Positions 1-9,032 of a DNA stretch of 64,000 bases are shown in pieces. This DNA is from Bordetella genomosp. 1 (GTDB taxonomy: Bacteria > Pseudomonadota > Gammaproteobacteria > Burkholderiales > Burkholderiaceae_B), in contig NZ_NEVL01000003.1 of the NCBI RefSeq assembly GCF_002261335.1, positions 1 through 64,000 of the forward strand, given 5' to 3'. The notes beneath the pieces are model-generated. The model did not search any database and was not told the origin of the DNA. It was given only the letters and a program-made list of their open reading frames with translations. Both the position numbers and the translations under genes were made by a program. Positions within the stretch are counted from its first letter, which is position 1; each line of letters begins with the position of its first letter.

Positions 1-180
1 CGCGCCGCACCGGCCACGCGCGCCGCGGTTCGCCCGCCCGTGCGCCCGGTGTCCGCGGGCGCCGCTGCGCCCGCCGCTGCGCACGCGGCCCGGTCCGCGG
101 CCCAGGGCAACGGGTCGCTCAATGGCACGCGGCCGGCCTCGCGCCGCGCGCCCGCGGACGACGACTGGGAGTCATTCTGA
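1..180 (+). CDS. Methyl-accepting chemotaxis protein, C-terminal fragment (5' end outside the window)
   Basis: Reading frame 1 is open from the first base to a TGA at 178-180 and gives about 59 residues. They form an Ala/Pro/Arg-rich linker that ends in DDDWESF. In chemoreceptors a flexible low-complexity tail ending in a pentapeptide of the NWETF type tethers the methyltransferase CheR and methylesterase CheB. The DWESF end fits that role closely, and two more chemoreceptor genes follow on the same strand. The signalling and sensing domains are outside the window, so the ligand cannot be judged. The assignment rests on the tail and the context only. Confidence 0.7.
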   Translation, partial: RAAPATRAAVRPPVRPVSAGAAAPAAAHAARSAAQGNGSLNGTRPASRRAPADDDWESF

Positions 181-183
181 GTG

Positions 184-220
184 CCGGCGGCCAGGCGGCC
201 GCCGGTTGACAGGTTTTTTT
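184..220 (+). terminator. Hairpin plus delayed T-tract after the partial chemoreceptor gene
   Basis: A perfect 9-bp inverted repeat (CCGGCGGCC at 184-192 and GGCCGCCGG at 197-205) has a 4-base loop. A run of seven T follows at 214-220, eight bases after the stem. The delayed T-run makes it weaker than a textbook intrinsic terminator. Confidence 0.45.
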
Positions 221-245
221 GGGCCTGCGGGCCGGATGGAGTGTC

Positions 246-686
246 ATGCGAGTAGTCAAGCATCTGTTGTCATGGACGGTGGCCGTCGGGCTGCTGGCCG
301 GTTGCGCCGCGACCGGCCACAACTTCGACCCGGGCAAGCTGTCCACGCTGACCCCCGGCCAGAGCACCGTGACCGACGCGATCCGCGCATTGAATGCGCA
401 GCCCGCGCAGGTCTATGCCCAGCGCGACGGCACGACCATGGTGCTGTGGCAACACAAGATCACGTTCGTGACCGATGGCCTGTACAGCCGCAAAGAGGCC
501 TGGCTGGAGTTCGGTCCCGACGGTCGTTTGGTGCGTCTGGTCGACAGCACCAACATCCTGCTCGAACCCTGGGAGCGCCAGAAGCTCCTCGGGCCCCAAC
601 CACCGGCTCCGGTGGTGGTCGAGCAGCCGGCGCAAGCGCCGGTTGAGGTCATCACGATCACGGTGCCGCCGGCACCGGCAAGGTAG
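246..686 (+). CDS. Small putative lipoprotein (146 aa)
   Basis: The ATG at 246 opens a protein with a short basic start (MRVVKH), a hydrophobic stretch and the lipobox LLAGC, so a lipid-modified Cys near residue 20 and membrane anchoring are expected. An in-frame upstream start at 219 would put extra residues before the signal peptide and is less likely. The mature part contains L-x-P-G-Q-S and a beta-rich segment resembling the SmpA/OmlA (BamE-like) fold, in which a lipoprotein domain supports outer-membrane assembly; this resemblance is by eye. The C-terminus is Pro/Val-rich. It lies between chemoreceptor genes, but no chemotaxis role is evident. Confidence 0.7.
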   Translation: MRVVKHLLSWTVAVGLLAGCAATGHNFDPGKLSTLTPGQSTVTDAIRALNAQPAQVYAQRDGTTMVLWQHKITFVTDGLYSRKEAWLEFGPDGRLVRLVDSTNILLEPWERQKLLGPQPPAPVVVEQPAQAPVEVITITVPPAPAR

Positions 687-844
687 TGACCGGGTACCGC
701 AACCGTACCCGCGCGGCATGAAGCGCGAAGGTCCCGCCGGCAGCAGGCCAGCCGCGGCGACCGGTGCCAGAAGCCACCCGCAGGGCCGCACCCCTGCAGG
801 CGGTATGTCTCATCGAGTTGGAATATCCTGAAGGACGGGGAAAA

Positions 845-2575
845 ATGGAAACGAGTTTCGAATCAGGCGCAAAGACAAGCAAGTCGAAAAAACGCGCCCG
901 CGCACCCAAGCAGAAACAGAAGCGCTCCTTCTCCTTGCGCAATGCGCATGTCGGCACCCTGCTGTTGTGGGTGATGGGCTTCTTCGCCGTGCTGATCGCC
1001 CTGGTGGGCGCGATGGCGGCCTTCTTCCTGCAGCAGAACTACGAGTCGGTGCAACGGGTCAATGACCTGACCGGCCGGGCCAAGGAAGTCGAAATCATCA
1101 ACAGCGACATGCTGCGTGCCCGCGTGTCCCTGATGGTGGCCGCGCGCCACCTGCAGGAGTCGGGCTGGGGCTCGGGCGAAAACGCCGGCGCCGCCGCCAC
1201 CAAGACGCTGAAGGATGCGACCGACCTGCTCACCGGCGTGCGCACCCGCTTCTCCGAATTCCAGAAGAACATGCTGGAAGACGACACGGGCCGCCAGCTC
1301 TCCATGAACCTGGTGCGCCGCTACCGCTCGTACATCGACGATGGCGTGGACACCATGGTCGAGGCCCTGCGCAGCGAAGACTATTCCACGTTCTACATGG
1401 TCAACAACGAGTACGGCACGCCGCGCAGCGCCGCCTTCATCGATGCGCTGAATGAGTTCGGCAAGTACATCGACTCGGAACAGCAGGCCACGATCACGTC
1501 GGCCAAGACCAACTTCGACCGCGCGCTGATGGCCGTGGCCGCCGCCGTGGTGCTGGCGCTGCTGCTGATGATCATCGCCCGCATCGTGTTCGGCCGCCTG
1601 GTCGTGCGTCCGCTCATCGAGGCCGGCCAGCACTTCGACCGCATCGCCGCCGGTGACCTGACGGCGCGCGTGGACGTGCGCAACAGCAACGAGATCGGCC
1701 AGCTGTTCGCCGCGCTCAAGCGCATGCAGGAAAGCCTGACCCGCACCGTGTCGCAGGTGCGCCGTGGCGTGGACGAGATCAACGTGGGCGCCCAGGAAAT
1801 CTCCGCGGGCAACACCGACCTGTCGTCGCGCACCGAGCAGCAGGCCGCCTCGCTGGAAGAAACGGCCGCCTCGATGGAAGAGCTGGCCTCGACCGTGAAG
1901 CAGAACGCCGACAACGCGCGCCAGGCCAACCAGCTGGCCGCCAGCGCGTCGGATGTCGCCGAGCGCGGCGGTTCTGCGGTGTCGGAAGTGGTGCACACCA
2001 TGGAAGCCATCTCCGGCAGCTCGCGCAAGATCTCCGAGATCGTGTCGGTGATCGACGGCATCGCGTTCCAGACCAACATCCTGGCGCTCAACGCCGCTGT
2101 CGAGGCCGCGCGTGCGGGCGAGCAGGGCAAGGGCTTTGCGGTGGTGGCGGGCGAAGTGCGCTCGCTGGCGCAACGCAGCGCCCAGGCCGCCAAGGAGATC
2201 AAGGTGCTGATCGAGGACTCGGTGTCGAAGGTGGGCACGGGTTCGCAGCAGGTCGAGCGCGCCGGCAACACCATGCAGGAGATCGTGGCGTCGGTGAAGC
2301 GCGTGACCGACATCATGGGCGAGATCTCGGCGGCCTCGGAAGAGCAGTCGAGCGGCATCGACCAGGTCAATCGCGCCGTGGCGCAGATGGACGAGGTCAC
2401 GCAGCAGAACGCCGCGCTGGTCGAGGAAGCGGCAGCCGCCGCCGGTTCGCTGCAGGACCAGGCGCAACGCCTGGCCGAGGCCGTGGCCGTGTTCAAGATC
2501 AACAACGGCGAAGTCATCGATGTGTCGGCCCAGCAACTGGCCGGCTACAACGCCCCGATGGTCGCGCAGACCTGA
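845..2575 (+). CDS. Transmembrane methyl-accepting chemotaxis protein (576 aa)
   Basis: The ATG at 845 follows a purine-rich GGACGGGG site. The basic cytoplasmic N-terminus is unusually long and Lys/Arg-rich (about residues 10-35). A first membrane helix follows (about 42-64), then a helical periplasmic sensing domain of about 150 residues, a second helix (about 220-245), a HAMP domain and the signalling hairpin. The hairpin tip reads [20 protein letters not shown], the highly conserved contact for CheA and CheW. Gln/Glu pairs flank it as likely methylation sites. The protein ends in APMVAQT and lacks the CheR-docking pentapeptide seen on the neighbouring partial receptor, so its adaptation may depend on other receptors. 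The ligand is unknown. Confidence 0.93.
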   Translation: METSFESGAKTSKSKKRARAPKQKQKRSFSLRNAHVGTLLLWVMGFFAVLIALVGAMAAFFLQQNYESVQRVNDLTGRAKEVEIINSDMLRARVSLMVAARHLQESGWGSGENAGAAATKTLKDATDLLTGVRTRFSEFQKNMLEDDTGRQLSMNLVRRYRSYIDDGVDTMVEALRSEDYSTFYMVNNEYGTPRSAAFIDALNEFGKYIDSEQQATITSAKTNFDRALMAVAAAVVLALLLMIIARIVFGRLVVRPLIEAGQHFDRIAAGDLTARVDVRNSNEIGQLFAALKRMQESLTRTVSQVRRGVDEINVGAQEISAGNTDLSSRTEQQAASLEETAASMEELASTVKQNADNARQANQLAASASDVAERGGSAVSEVVHTMEAISGSSRKISEIVSVIDGIAFQTNILALNAAVEAARAGEQGKGFAVVAGEVRSLAQRSAQAAKEIKVLIEDSVSKVGTGSQQVERAGNTMQEIVASVKRVTDIMGEISAASEEQSSGIDQVNRAVAQMDEVTQQNAALVEEAAAAAGSLQDQAQRLAEAVAVFKINNGEVIDVSAQQLAGYNAPMVAQT

Positions 2576-2677
2576 CGGGACGGGCCCGCGGCGGGCCGCC
2601 GCGGGCGGGCCACCCGGACCCGGGTGGCCTCCCTGGCCCACATCCCCTCGCTTCAGAAGTCCGGATCCCCGGATCCG

Positions 2678-2713
2678 TGCGCCGCGCCACGTCCCGTACG
2701 TGGGCGCGGCGCA
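2678..2713 (+). other. Strong inverted repeat in the aer leader
   Basis: TGCGCCGCGCC (2678-2688) pairs with GGCGCGGCGCA (2703-2713). Inner ACGT arms extend the stem, with a one-base bulge. It lies 44 bases before the GTG start of the Aer-type gene and has no T-run. It may be an mRNA hairpin that affects translation or stability, or a weak terminator for the upstream receptor gene. Confidence 0.5.
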
Positions 2714-2757
2714 ACCACTACAACAAGCTGTGTTGAGCGTTCTTCAAGGAGACACGA

Positions 2758-4356
2758 GTGCGCGTCAATTTACCCATCCATGACGTGGAGACCCGGCTGC
2801 GCGACGATCAGTATCTGATTTCGCGCACCGACACGAAAGGCCGCATCACCTACGCCAATCCCGCTTTCGTCGAAGTCAGCGGCTTCGAGCGCGACGAGCT
2901 GATCGGCAAGGCCCACAACATCGTGCGCCATCCCGACATGCCGCCGGAGGCATACGAAGACCTCTGGCGCACCCTGCAGGCCGGCCGTTCCTGGCTCGGC
3001 GTGGTCAAGAACCGCCGCAAGGACGGCGGCTTCTACTGGGTGCTGGCCAATGCCACCCCGATCTTCGAGAACGGCGAGGTCACCGCCTATTCGTCGGTGC
3101 GCGTGAAGCCGAGCGACGAACAGATCGCCGAGGCGGCGGCGCTGTATGCGCGCATGCGCGAAGGCACGGCGCGCGGCTGGCGCGTGCAGGACGGGCGCGC
3201 GGTGCGCACCGGCTGGCGCCGCGCGCTGCGCGTGCTGGGCTATCCGCTGTCGGCCGGCGTGCGGCCGCAGCTGCTGCGCTTCACGCTGGTGTCCGCCGCG
3301 CTGTTCGCCGGCACGGCGGGCTGGGCGCTGGCCGAGCGCTGGGATGCGCTGTCGACGCTGGCCCAGGCGCTGGGCGTGGCGGGCGTGGCGGGCGGCGTGG
3401 CCATCATCGGCGCCATGAGCGTCTGGCTGGCGCGCGCGGTGCTGGGCCCGATCCGCGACGCGGCCGACATGGCGCGCCAGGTCGCCGCCGGCAACCTGAC
3501 CTCGCAGGTGTACTCGGAAGACGAGGGCGAGGTGGGTGACCTGGCCTTCTCGCTCGACGTGATGCGCAAGAGCCTGATCGGGATCGCCCGCGACGTCTAT
3601 CGCGGCATCGAGGGCACCTCCCACGCGGCGCTGGGCATCGCGCGCGGCAACCAGGAGCTGGCCGCCCGGACCGACGACCAGGGCGCCTCGCTGCAGAACA
3701 CCGCGGCCAGCATGCAGGAGCTGACCTCGACCGTGCGCCAGAACGCCGACCATGCGCGCCAGGCCAACGAGCTCGCGGCCAGCAGCATGGAAGTGGCGCG
3801 CAAGGGCGGCGCGGCGGTGGGGCAGGTGGTGCACACGATGCACGGCATCTCCGACAGCTCGCGCAAGATCGCCGACATCGTCAACATCATCGAGGGCATC
3901 GCGTTCCAGACCAACATCCTGGCGCTCAACGCCGCGGTGGAGGCGGCGCGGGCGGGCGAGTCCGGCAAGGGCTTCGCGGTGGTGGCGGGCGAGGTGCGCA
4001 GCCTGGCGCAGAAGAGCGCCCAGGCCGCGCGCGAGATCAAGGACCTGATCGAGGATTCGGTCCAGCGCGTGACGGAAGGGTCGGCGCAGGCCGAGGAGGC
4101 CGGCGTGACGATGCAGGACATCGAAGCCGCCGTGCGTCGCGTGACCGACATCATCGGCGAGATCTCGGTGGCCTCGCAGCAGCAGGCCAGCGGCATCGAG
4201 CAGGTCGACCAGGCCGTGGCCGAGATGGACGGCATGACCCAGCAGAACTCCGGCCTGGTGCAGCAGCTCGGCGCCACCGTGCAGCAGCTCGGCGCGCAGT
4301 CGATGGCGCTGCGCGAGACGGTGCAGGTGTTCCGGATGGGGGACGAGCGGATCTGA
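2758..4356 (+). CDS. aer: Aer-type PAS chemoreceptor (532 aa)
   Basis: A GTG at 2758, six bases after AAGGAGA, opens [14 protein letters not shown]. The N-terminal PAS domain (about 1-120) carries the Aer hallmarks: [14 protein letters not shown], then [13 protein letters not shown] and [12 protein letters not shown]. In Aer this PAS domain binds FAD and reports redox or energy state from the cytoplasm. Two closely spaced hydrophobic segments (about 172-222) form the membrane anchor without a periplasmic domain. HAMP and the signalling hairpin ([20 protein letters not shown]) follow. There is no C-terminal pentapeptide, as is usual for Aer. It is transcribed in line with the preceding receptor and ends at a strong terminator. 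Confidence 0.92.
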   Translation: MRVNLPIHDVETRLRDDQYLISRTDTKGRITYANPAFVEVSGFERDELIGKAHNIVRHPDMPPEAYEDLWRTLQAGRSWLGVVKNRRKDGGFYWVLANATPIFENGEVTAYSSVRVKPSDEQIAEAAALYARMREGTARGWRVQDGRAVRTGWRRALRVLGYPLSAGVRPQLLRFTLVSAALFAGTAGWALAERWDALSTLAQALGVAGVAGGVAIIGAMSVWLARAVLGPIRDAADMARQVAAGNLTSQVYSEDEGEVGDLAFSLDVMRKSLIGIARDVYRGIEGTSHAALGIARGNQELAARTDDQGASLQNTAASMQELTSTVRQNADHARQANELAASSMEVARKGGAAVGQVVHTMHGISDSSRKIADIVNIIEGIAFQTNILALNAAVEAARAGESGKGFAVVAGEVRSLAQKSAQAAREIKDLIEDSVQRVTEGSAQAEEAGVTMQDIEAAVRRVTDIIGEISVASQQQASGIEQVDQAVAEMDGMTQQNSGLVQQLGATVQQLGAQSMALRETVQVFRMGDERI

Positions 4357-4369
4357 CGCGATTCGCACG

Positions 4370-4398
4370 ATGGGCGCCCGAGGGCGCCCATTTTTTTT
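4370..4398 (+). terminator. Intrinsic terminator after aer
   Basis: Inverted repeat ATGGGCGCCC / GGGCGCCCAT is followed by eight T (4391-4398). It lies between the convergent aer and fliR genes; the T-run favours termination of plus-strand transcription. Confidence 0.9.
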
Positions 4399-4419
4399 GT
4401 CCCGACCCGCGCGCCTCGT

Positions 4420-5208
4420 TCAGCGGCCGGCGAGGCCGTTGGCGATGTCGCTCATGGTCTGCAGGCCGCGTTCGAACATGCCCTCGAGGAAGGGGCCGGC
4501 GTGCGGCAGCACGATGGTGAGCAGGATCAGGCCGACGGTCAGCATGATCGGGAAACCCACCGCGAATACGGTGAGCTGTTGCGCGGCACGGTTGAGGATG
4601 CCCATGGCAAGGTTGAGCGTGAGCAGCGCGCACACCAGCGGCAGCGACAGCAGCAGGCCCGAGACGAACACCGTGCCGCCCCATTCGGTCAGGATGCCCC
4701 AGCCATTGCGGTCGAGCGACATCACCTCGATGGGCAGCAGCTGGAAGCTCTTGACCAGCCCGGCCAGCATCAGCAGATGCCCGTCCAGCGCGAGAAAGGT
4801 CAGCATCGCGATGATGTTGAGAAAGCGCGCCAGCACGGCCGTGTTGGCGCCGGTGCCGGGATCGAAGAAGGACGCGAACGACAGGCCCATCTGCAGGCCG
4901 ATGTATTCGCCGGCGGTCTGCACGGCGGCGAACACGATGCGCATGGTCAGGCCCATGGCGACGCCGATCAGGATCTGCTGGGTCAGCACCATCAGGCCTT
5001 CCCAGGACCCGGGCGGGATGGTGGGGAAGGGGCCGAGCGTCGGCATCAGCGCGACGGTGAGCGCGAAGCCCAGGCCGATCTTGACCTTGATGGGGATGGC
5101 GGATTCGGAGAACAGCGGCGACGAGCCGATCAGCGCCAGGATGCGCACGAACGGCCACAGGAACTGCGACAGCCAGAACGTCAGCTGCGCTTCCGTGAAC
5201 TGGATCAC
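4420..5208 (-). CDS. fliR: Flagellar export gate protein FliR (262 aa)
   Basis: FliR is an inner-membrane component of the flagellar type III export gate and assembles with FliP and FliQ inside the MS ring. The product has the family's usual length and six or so hydrophobic segments. It shows the conserved FliR/SctT pattern, with an N-terminal FWPFVRILALI-like helix, the LQMGLSFASFFDPGTG region and a C-terminal LTVGLILL helix. It is the last gene of the minus-strand fli block, 16 bases after fliQ. Both the protein and its place after fliP and fliQ match the family. Confidence 0.96.
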   Translation of the reverse strand: MIQFTEAQLTFWLSQFLWPFVRILALIGSSPLFSESAIPIKVKIGLGFALTVALMPTLGPFPTIPPGSWEGLMVLTQQILIGVAMGLTMRIVFAAVQTAGEYIGLQMGLSFASFFDPGTGANTAVLARFLNIIAMLTFLALDGHLLMLAGLVKSFQLLPIEVMSLDRNGWGILTEWGGTVFVSGLLLSLPLVCALLTLNLAMGILNRAAQQLTVFAVGFPIMLTVGLILLTIVLPHAGPFLEGMFERGLQTMSDIANGLAGR

Positions 5209-5224
5209 GGCCCCGCCCGCCGCA

Positions 5225-5494
5225 TCAGGACACCAGCATCGGGATGCCCCCGATCAGCTGGCGGATGTAGTCGACCATGATGCCCATCAGCCAGGGTCCC
5301 AGCAGCACCAGCACGCCGCACATGGCGAGCAGCTTGGGAATGAACGACAGGGTCATTTCGTTGATCTGCGTCGCGGCCTGGAAGATGCTGATGACCAGGC
5401 CCACGACCAGGGTGATCAGCAGCAGCGGCGCGGCCATGGCCAGGGCGACTTTCATCGCCTGGTAGGTCATGGTCATTACGGCTTCGGCGGTCAT
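5225..5494 (-). CDS. fliQ: Flagellar export gate protein FliQ (89 aa)
   Basis: A two-helix membrane protein of the typical 89-residue length. It starts MTAEAVMTMTYQAMK and carries LLLITLVVGLVISIFQAATQINEMTL, the SctS/FliQ signature (shown here only as a family pattern). Four copies are known to surround the FliP/FliR core of the export gate. It lies 13 bases downstream of fliP and just upstream of fliR, the standard P-Q-R order. Confidence 0.97.
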   Translation of the reverse strand: MTAEAVMTMTYQAMKVALAMAAPLLLITLVVGLVISIFQAATQINEMTLSFIPKLLAMCGVLVLLGPWLMGIMVDYIRQLIGGIPMLVS

Positions 5495-5507
5495 CGCGGC
5501 ACCCCGG

Positions 5508-6332
5508 CTATTGGTAGAAGCTCTGGGCCAGCGAGCCCAGCAGCAGGTGCCAGCCGTCGGCCAGCACGAAAAGCATCAGTTTGAACGGCAGCGACACGGT
5601 CACCGGCGGCACCATCATCATGCCCAGCGCCATCAGCACGCTGGCCACCACCAGGTCGATGATGAGGAACGGGATGAAGATCGTGAAGCCGATCTGGAAC
5701 GCGGTCTTGAGCTCGCTGGTGATGAAGGCCGGGATCAGGATGCGCATCGGCACCTTGGACGGGTCTTCGATCGCGGGCAGGTTCGCCATGTTGGCGAACA
5801 GCGTGAGGTCGTTCTCGCGCGTCTGGTGCAGCATGAAGGTGTGCAGCGGCGCGGAGGCGCGCTCCACCGCGGTCTCGAAGTTGATCGATCCGGCGGTGAG
5901 CGGCTGGTAGGCCTCGGTGTAGATCTTGTCGAACACCGGCGACATCGTATAGAAGGTCAGGAACAGCGCCAGCCCGACCAGCACGTGGTTGGGCGGCGAC
6001 ATGGCCGTGCCCATCGCGCTGCGCAGCAGGCCCAGCACGATGATGATGCGGGTGAAGCCCGTCATCATCAGCAGCGCCGCCGGGATGAACGACAGCGACG
6101 TCATCAGCAGCAGGGTCTGCATGCTGAGCGAATAGGTTTCCGAGCCGCCCGGTCCCGGCGTGGTGGTGAGCGCGGGCAGGGTGGCCTGCGCGATCACGCC
6201 GGCCGGCATGGCCGCCAGGGCCAGGATAACGCCGAGGCCGATCGCGCCGCGCATGCGCGGGCGCACGCTGGCCCAGGCCGCTTGCAGGAAGCCGGGACGA
6301 CGCGCTGGCGGGGAGCCGTTGGGGTAAGTCAT
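5508..6332 (-). CDS. fliP: Flagellar export gate protein FliP (274 aa)
   Basis: The ATG at 6332 opens a basic region and a cleavable-signal-like hydrophobic segment ending near VIAQA. The mature FliP follows, with [31 protein letters not shown], a long periplasmic loop and C-terminal helices containing [19 protein letters not shown]. FliP forms the pentameric core of the export gate. The reading frame extends upstream beyond the ATG, but that stretch lies over fliO and is not FliP-like. Start choice is the main uncertainty. Confidence 0.95.
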   Translation of the reverse strand: MTYPNGSPPARRPGFLQAAWASVRPRMRGAIGLGVILALAAMPAGVIAQATLPALTTTPGPGGSETYSLSMQTLLLMTSLSFIPAALLMMTGFTRIIIVLGLLRSAMGTAMSPPNHVLVGLALFLTFYTMSPVFDKIYTEAYQPLTAGSINFETAVERASAPLHTFMLHQTRENDLTLFANMANLPAIEDPSKVPMRILIPAFITSELKTAFQIGFTIFIPFLIIDLVVASVLMALGMMMVPPVTVSLPFKLMLFVLADGWHLLLGSLAQSFYQ

Positions 6333-6381
6333 GGATGGATCGCGAACGGACGGGCGAAGAAGGGCATGGCAGCCGACCGGG

Positions 6382-6714
6382 TCAGCGCCGTTTGAGCGCC
6401 TGGCCGAGTTTCTGGGCGAATGCACCGGCGGCGGCGCCGGCCGCGGCCTGCGCGGCGGGCAGCTCGCCCGCGGGCAGGGTATGCAGCGTGGTGATCTGGT
6501 TCGGCGTGACGCCCAGCACCAGCCAGGTGTCTTCGATCTGGACCACCACCACGCTCTGGCGCGGCGCCAGGGGCAGGGACGCCACCTGGCGCAGCAGACT
6601 GCCGCCGCCACGCTGGACCAGGCCGGCGCGGCGCGCCAGCCAGCCCATCACCAGGATCGCGGCCACGACCAGCGCGAGGCCCACGATCACACGCATGACG
6701 GCACCGTCTTCCAT
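6382..6714 (-). CDS. fliO: Flagellar export accessory protein FliO (110 aa)
   Basis: A small protein with one N-terminal membrane helix (about residues 8-25), then a basic cytoplasmic domain with [21 protein letters not shown]-like features. This is the FliO pattern, in which PRQ...V.V...D..L.LGV recurs. FliO aids FliP ring assembly and is lost from the finished motor. Its ATG at 6714 is two bases beyond the fliN stop, so the two are probably translationally coupled. Length, position between fliN and fliP, and the motif agree. Confidence 0.92.
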   Translation of the reverse strand: MEDGAVMRVIVGLALVVAAILVMGWLARRAGLVQRGGGSLLRQVASLPLAPRQSVVVVQIEDTWLVLGVTPNQITTLHTLPAGELPAAQAAAGAAAGAFAQKLGQALKRR

Positions 6715-6716
6715 GC

Positions 6717-7268
6717 TCAGCGACGATTGTTGAGGCGGTTGATGCGTTCGGACGGGGTGATGATGTCGGTCAGGCGGATGCCGTACTTGTCTTCCACCAC
6801 CACCACTTCGCCCTGGGCGATCAGGTAGCCGTTGACGAAAATGTCCATCGGCTCGCCGGCCAGGCCGTCGAGCTCGACCACCGAGCCCTGGCCCAGCTGC
6901 AGCAGGTTCTTGATGGTGAGGCGGGTGCGGCCCAGCTCGACCGTCAGCTGGACGGGCACGTCCATGATGAGGTCGATGTCGGCGCCGGCGGGGGCATCCT
7001 GGCTGGCCAGCGGCTTGAACACCGATTGCGCGGCGGGCTGGGCGGCGGGACGCGCCGGCGCGGCCGGGGCGGGCGCAGCCGGGGCGGCGGCAGCGGGTGC
7101 GGCGGTCTGTTCGGCCATGGCGGCCGCCCAATCGTCTTCCTGCTTCAGGCCATCGGCCTGGGTCGGCGGCGTGCGGGATTGTTCAGCGAGCGCGTCGGCC
7201 CAGTCGTCAGCCGGGGAGGCGGGCGCACCGGTACCGGTCGGGTCGGGCCGCTCGTTCGTATCAGTCAT
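6717..7268 (-). CDS. fliN: Flagellar motor switch protein FliN (183 aa)
   Basis: The C-terminal 85 or so residues are the conserved SpoA/FliN domain (DVPVQLTVELGRTRLTIKNL, GSVVELDGLAGEPMDIFVNG, GVRLTD-like end). This domain forms the base of the C-ring and docks FliH. The N-terminal 95 residues are an Ala/Pro-rich, low-complexity extension with several Asp-Trp patches (DDWADAL, DDWAAAM). The start overlaps the fliM stop by 8 bases (ATGACTGA). Confidence 0.96.
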   Translation of the reverse strand: MTDTNERPDPTGTGAPASPADDWADALAEQSRTPPTQADGLKQEDDWAAAMAEQTAAPAAAAPAAPAPAAPARPAAQPAAQSVFKPLASQDAPAGADIDLIMDVPVQLTVELGRTRLTIKNLLQLGQGSVVELDGLAGEPMDIFVNGYLIAQGEVVVVEDKYGIRLTDIITPSERINRLNNRR

Positions 7269-8271
7269 GGTCGGGGGCCTCGTTGAGATCGGATTCTTCG
7301 TAATTGAGCATGTTCTGTACGCGCAGCGCGTACTGCCCGTTGAAAACGCCGTAGCCGCATTCCATGATGGGCACGCCGTCGACGTGGGCGGTAATGGTAT
7401 CGGGCACTTCCACCGGCAGGATGTCGCCGGCCTTCAGGCGCATCAGCTCGCCGATGCTCGACGGGATGCGGCCGAACTCGGCGATCAGGTCCACATCGGC
7501 GCTGCGCACCTGGCGCGACAGCTGATGCGACCAGCGCTGGTCGACTTCCTCGAGCGCGGTGTCCTGGAGCGGGCGCGTGAGCAGGTCGCGCACCGGCTCG
7601 ATCATCGAGTAGGGCAGGCAGATGTTCAGGTCGCCGCCGGTCGCACCGAACTCGATATGGAACGGCGAGACGACCACCACCTCGTTGTCGCCGGTCACGC
7701 TGGCGAACTTGGTGTGCATCTCGGAGCGCACGTATTCGAATTCGATCGGATACACCGGATCCCACGACTTGCCGTAGCTCTCGAGCGTCAGGTTGAGCAG
7801 GCGGCGGATGATGCGCTGCTCGGTCGTGGTGAAGTCGCGGCCTTCCACGCGCGTGTGGTAGCGGCCGTCGCCACCGAACAGGCTGTCGATCACCAGGAAC
7901 ACCAGGTTGGGGTCGTAGGTGAACAGCGCCGTGCCGCGCAGTGGCTTCATCTGGATCATGTTCAGATTCGAGGGCACCGGCAGGTTGCGCTCGAAATCCG
8001 CGTACTTGATGATCTTGATCGAGCCGACGGTGATGTCGGCGTTGCGGCGCATGAAGTTCAACAGCACGTGCCGCATGTTGCGGGCAAAGCGCTCGTTGAT
8101 CAGCTCCAGCGTCTGCATGCGCCGGCGCACCACGCGATCGGGCGAGCTCAGGTCATACGGACGCGTGCCGTCGGGCGCGCTGGCTGTGGTCTTGCTGTCA
8201 TCGCTCTCGCCGGTAACGCCAGCCAGCAGCGCATCGACTTCATCCTGCGAAAGAAACGCCTCGTAGGCCAT
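7261..8271 (-). CDS. fliM: Flagellar motor switch protein FliM (336 aa)
   Basis: FliM forms the middle of the C-ring and receives phospho-CheY. The N-terminus reads FLSQDEVDALLAG (residues 6-18), the CheY-binding helix of the family. A CheC-like middle domain follows with the GGDGR..TRVEGRDFT loop, and then a C-terminal SpoA domain. Length is typical. It lies two bases after fliL and overlaps fliN, so fliL-M-N-O-P-Q-R is one transcription unit. Confidence 0.97.
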   Translation of the reverse strand: MAYEAFLSQDEVDALLAGVTGESDDSKTTASAPDGTRPYDLSSPDRVVRRRMQTLELINERFARNMRHVLLNFMRRNADITVGSIKIIKYADFERNLPVPSNLNMIQMKPLRGTALFTYDPNLVFLVIDSLFGGDGRYHTRVEGRDFTTTEQRIIRRLLNLTLESYGKSWDPVYPIEFEYVRSEMHTKFASVTGDNEVVVVSPFHIEFGATGGDLNICLPYSMIEPVRDLLTRPLQDTALEEVDQRWSHQLSRQVRSADVDLIAEFGRIPSSIGELMRLKAGDILPVEVPDTITAHVDGVPIMECGYGVFNGQYALRVQNMLNYEESDLNEAPDHD

Positions 8272-8273
8272 GC

Positions 8274-8888
8274 TTATTGCACCACGAACGCCGTGAACAA
8301 CACGTCGGTGACGTACTGCCCATCAGGCAGGGGGGAAAAGGGGCGGTTGACGGCCTGCGCGATGGCGGCAGCCAGGTCATTCTTGCCCTGCGCGGTCTGC
8401 ACCGCTTGCGGGGACTGCGCCGACAGCACCATCAGGATGCGGCTGCGCACTTCCGGCATGTATTTCTCGATGCGCTGGCGGGTCTGGTCGTCGCCGACGC
8501 GCAGGGTCAGGCCCACGTGCAGGATGCGTTCCGTCTCCGGGCTCTGCAGCGTGACCGTGAAGGCCTCGAGCGGAATGAAGATCGGGGCGGGCACGACGGC
8601 CGGGGTGGTGGGCGCGGCGACGAAGGTCGTCGGCGCCGGGGCGCCAGGCGCGCCGGGCGCACCGGGCGTGCCGTTGACGGCGCCGCCCTGGCCCACGCCG
8701 ATCTGCACCGGCGCGGCATTCTGCTGGATGTTGCGGGTGGTCAGGTACCAGGTGATGGCCACGCTGGCGCCCGCCACGATCAGCAATACCAACAGCGCCA
8801 GCAACGGGCGGAGAAGGGCGCCCGCGCCGCCTTTGCGGGAGGGCAAAGTGCTGCGCGAAGGCATGGAAGCGGTTTTGGAAGTGGCCAT
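8274..8888 (-). CDS. fliL: Flagellar basal-body protein FliL (204 aa)
   Basis: The ATG at 8888 gives a Ser/Thr/Lys-rich cytoplasmic tail, one membrane helix (about residues 29-50), a Gly/Ala/Pro-rich linker and a periplasmic C-terminal domain. That domain reads FIPLEAFTVTLQ...LHVGLTLRVGDD...VRSRILMVLSAQ, typical of FliL. FliL sits around the stator and supports torque. An in-frame TTG at 8942 would add 18 residues and is a less likely start. A 144-bp gap separates it from the fliK stop, with no clear promoter seen. Confidence 0.93.
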   Translation of the reverse strand: MATSKTASMPSRSTLPSRKGGAGALLRPLLALLVLLIVAGASVAITWYLTTRNIQQNAAPVQIGVGQGGAVNGTPGAPGAPGAPAPTTFVAAPTTPAVVPAPIFIPLEAFTVTLQSPETERILHVGLTLRVGDDQTRQRIEKYMPEVRSRILMVLSAQSPQAVQTAQGKNDLAAAIAQAVNRPFSPLPDGQYVTDVLFTAFVVQ

Positions 8889-9032
8889 CTCTGATTCGAT
8901 GCGAGGTTGCGGCTGGATAAAAAAGGTTCGTATGGAATTCAAGCATTCTGCCGGAATTGCCCCCTCACCTTGCAGCCGATAAACAGGGCGAAAGCGGGGT
9001 AACTCAGGCTATTGCTGCGCTGCGCTCCCGCC

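Noticed and set aside
863-2641. Minus-strand open frame opposite the chemoreceptor
   Set aside because: His/Arg-rich shadow without any known pattern; the plus-strand receptor is unambiguous.
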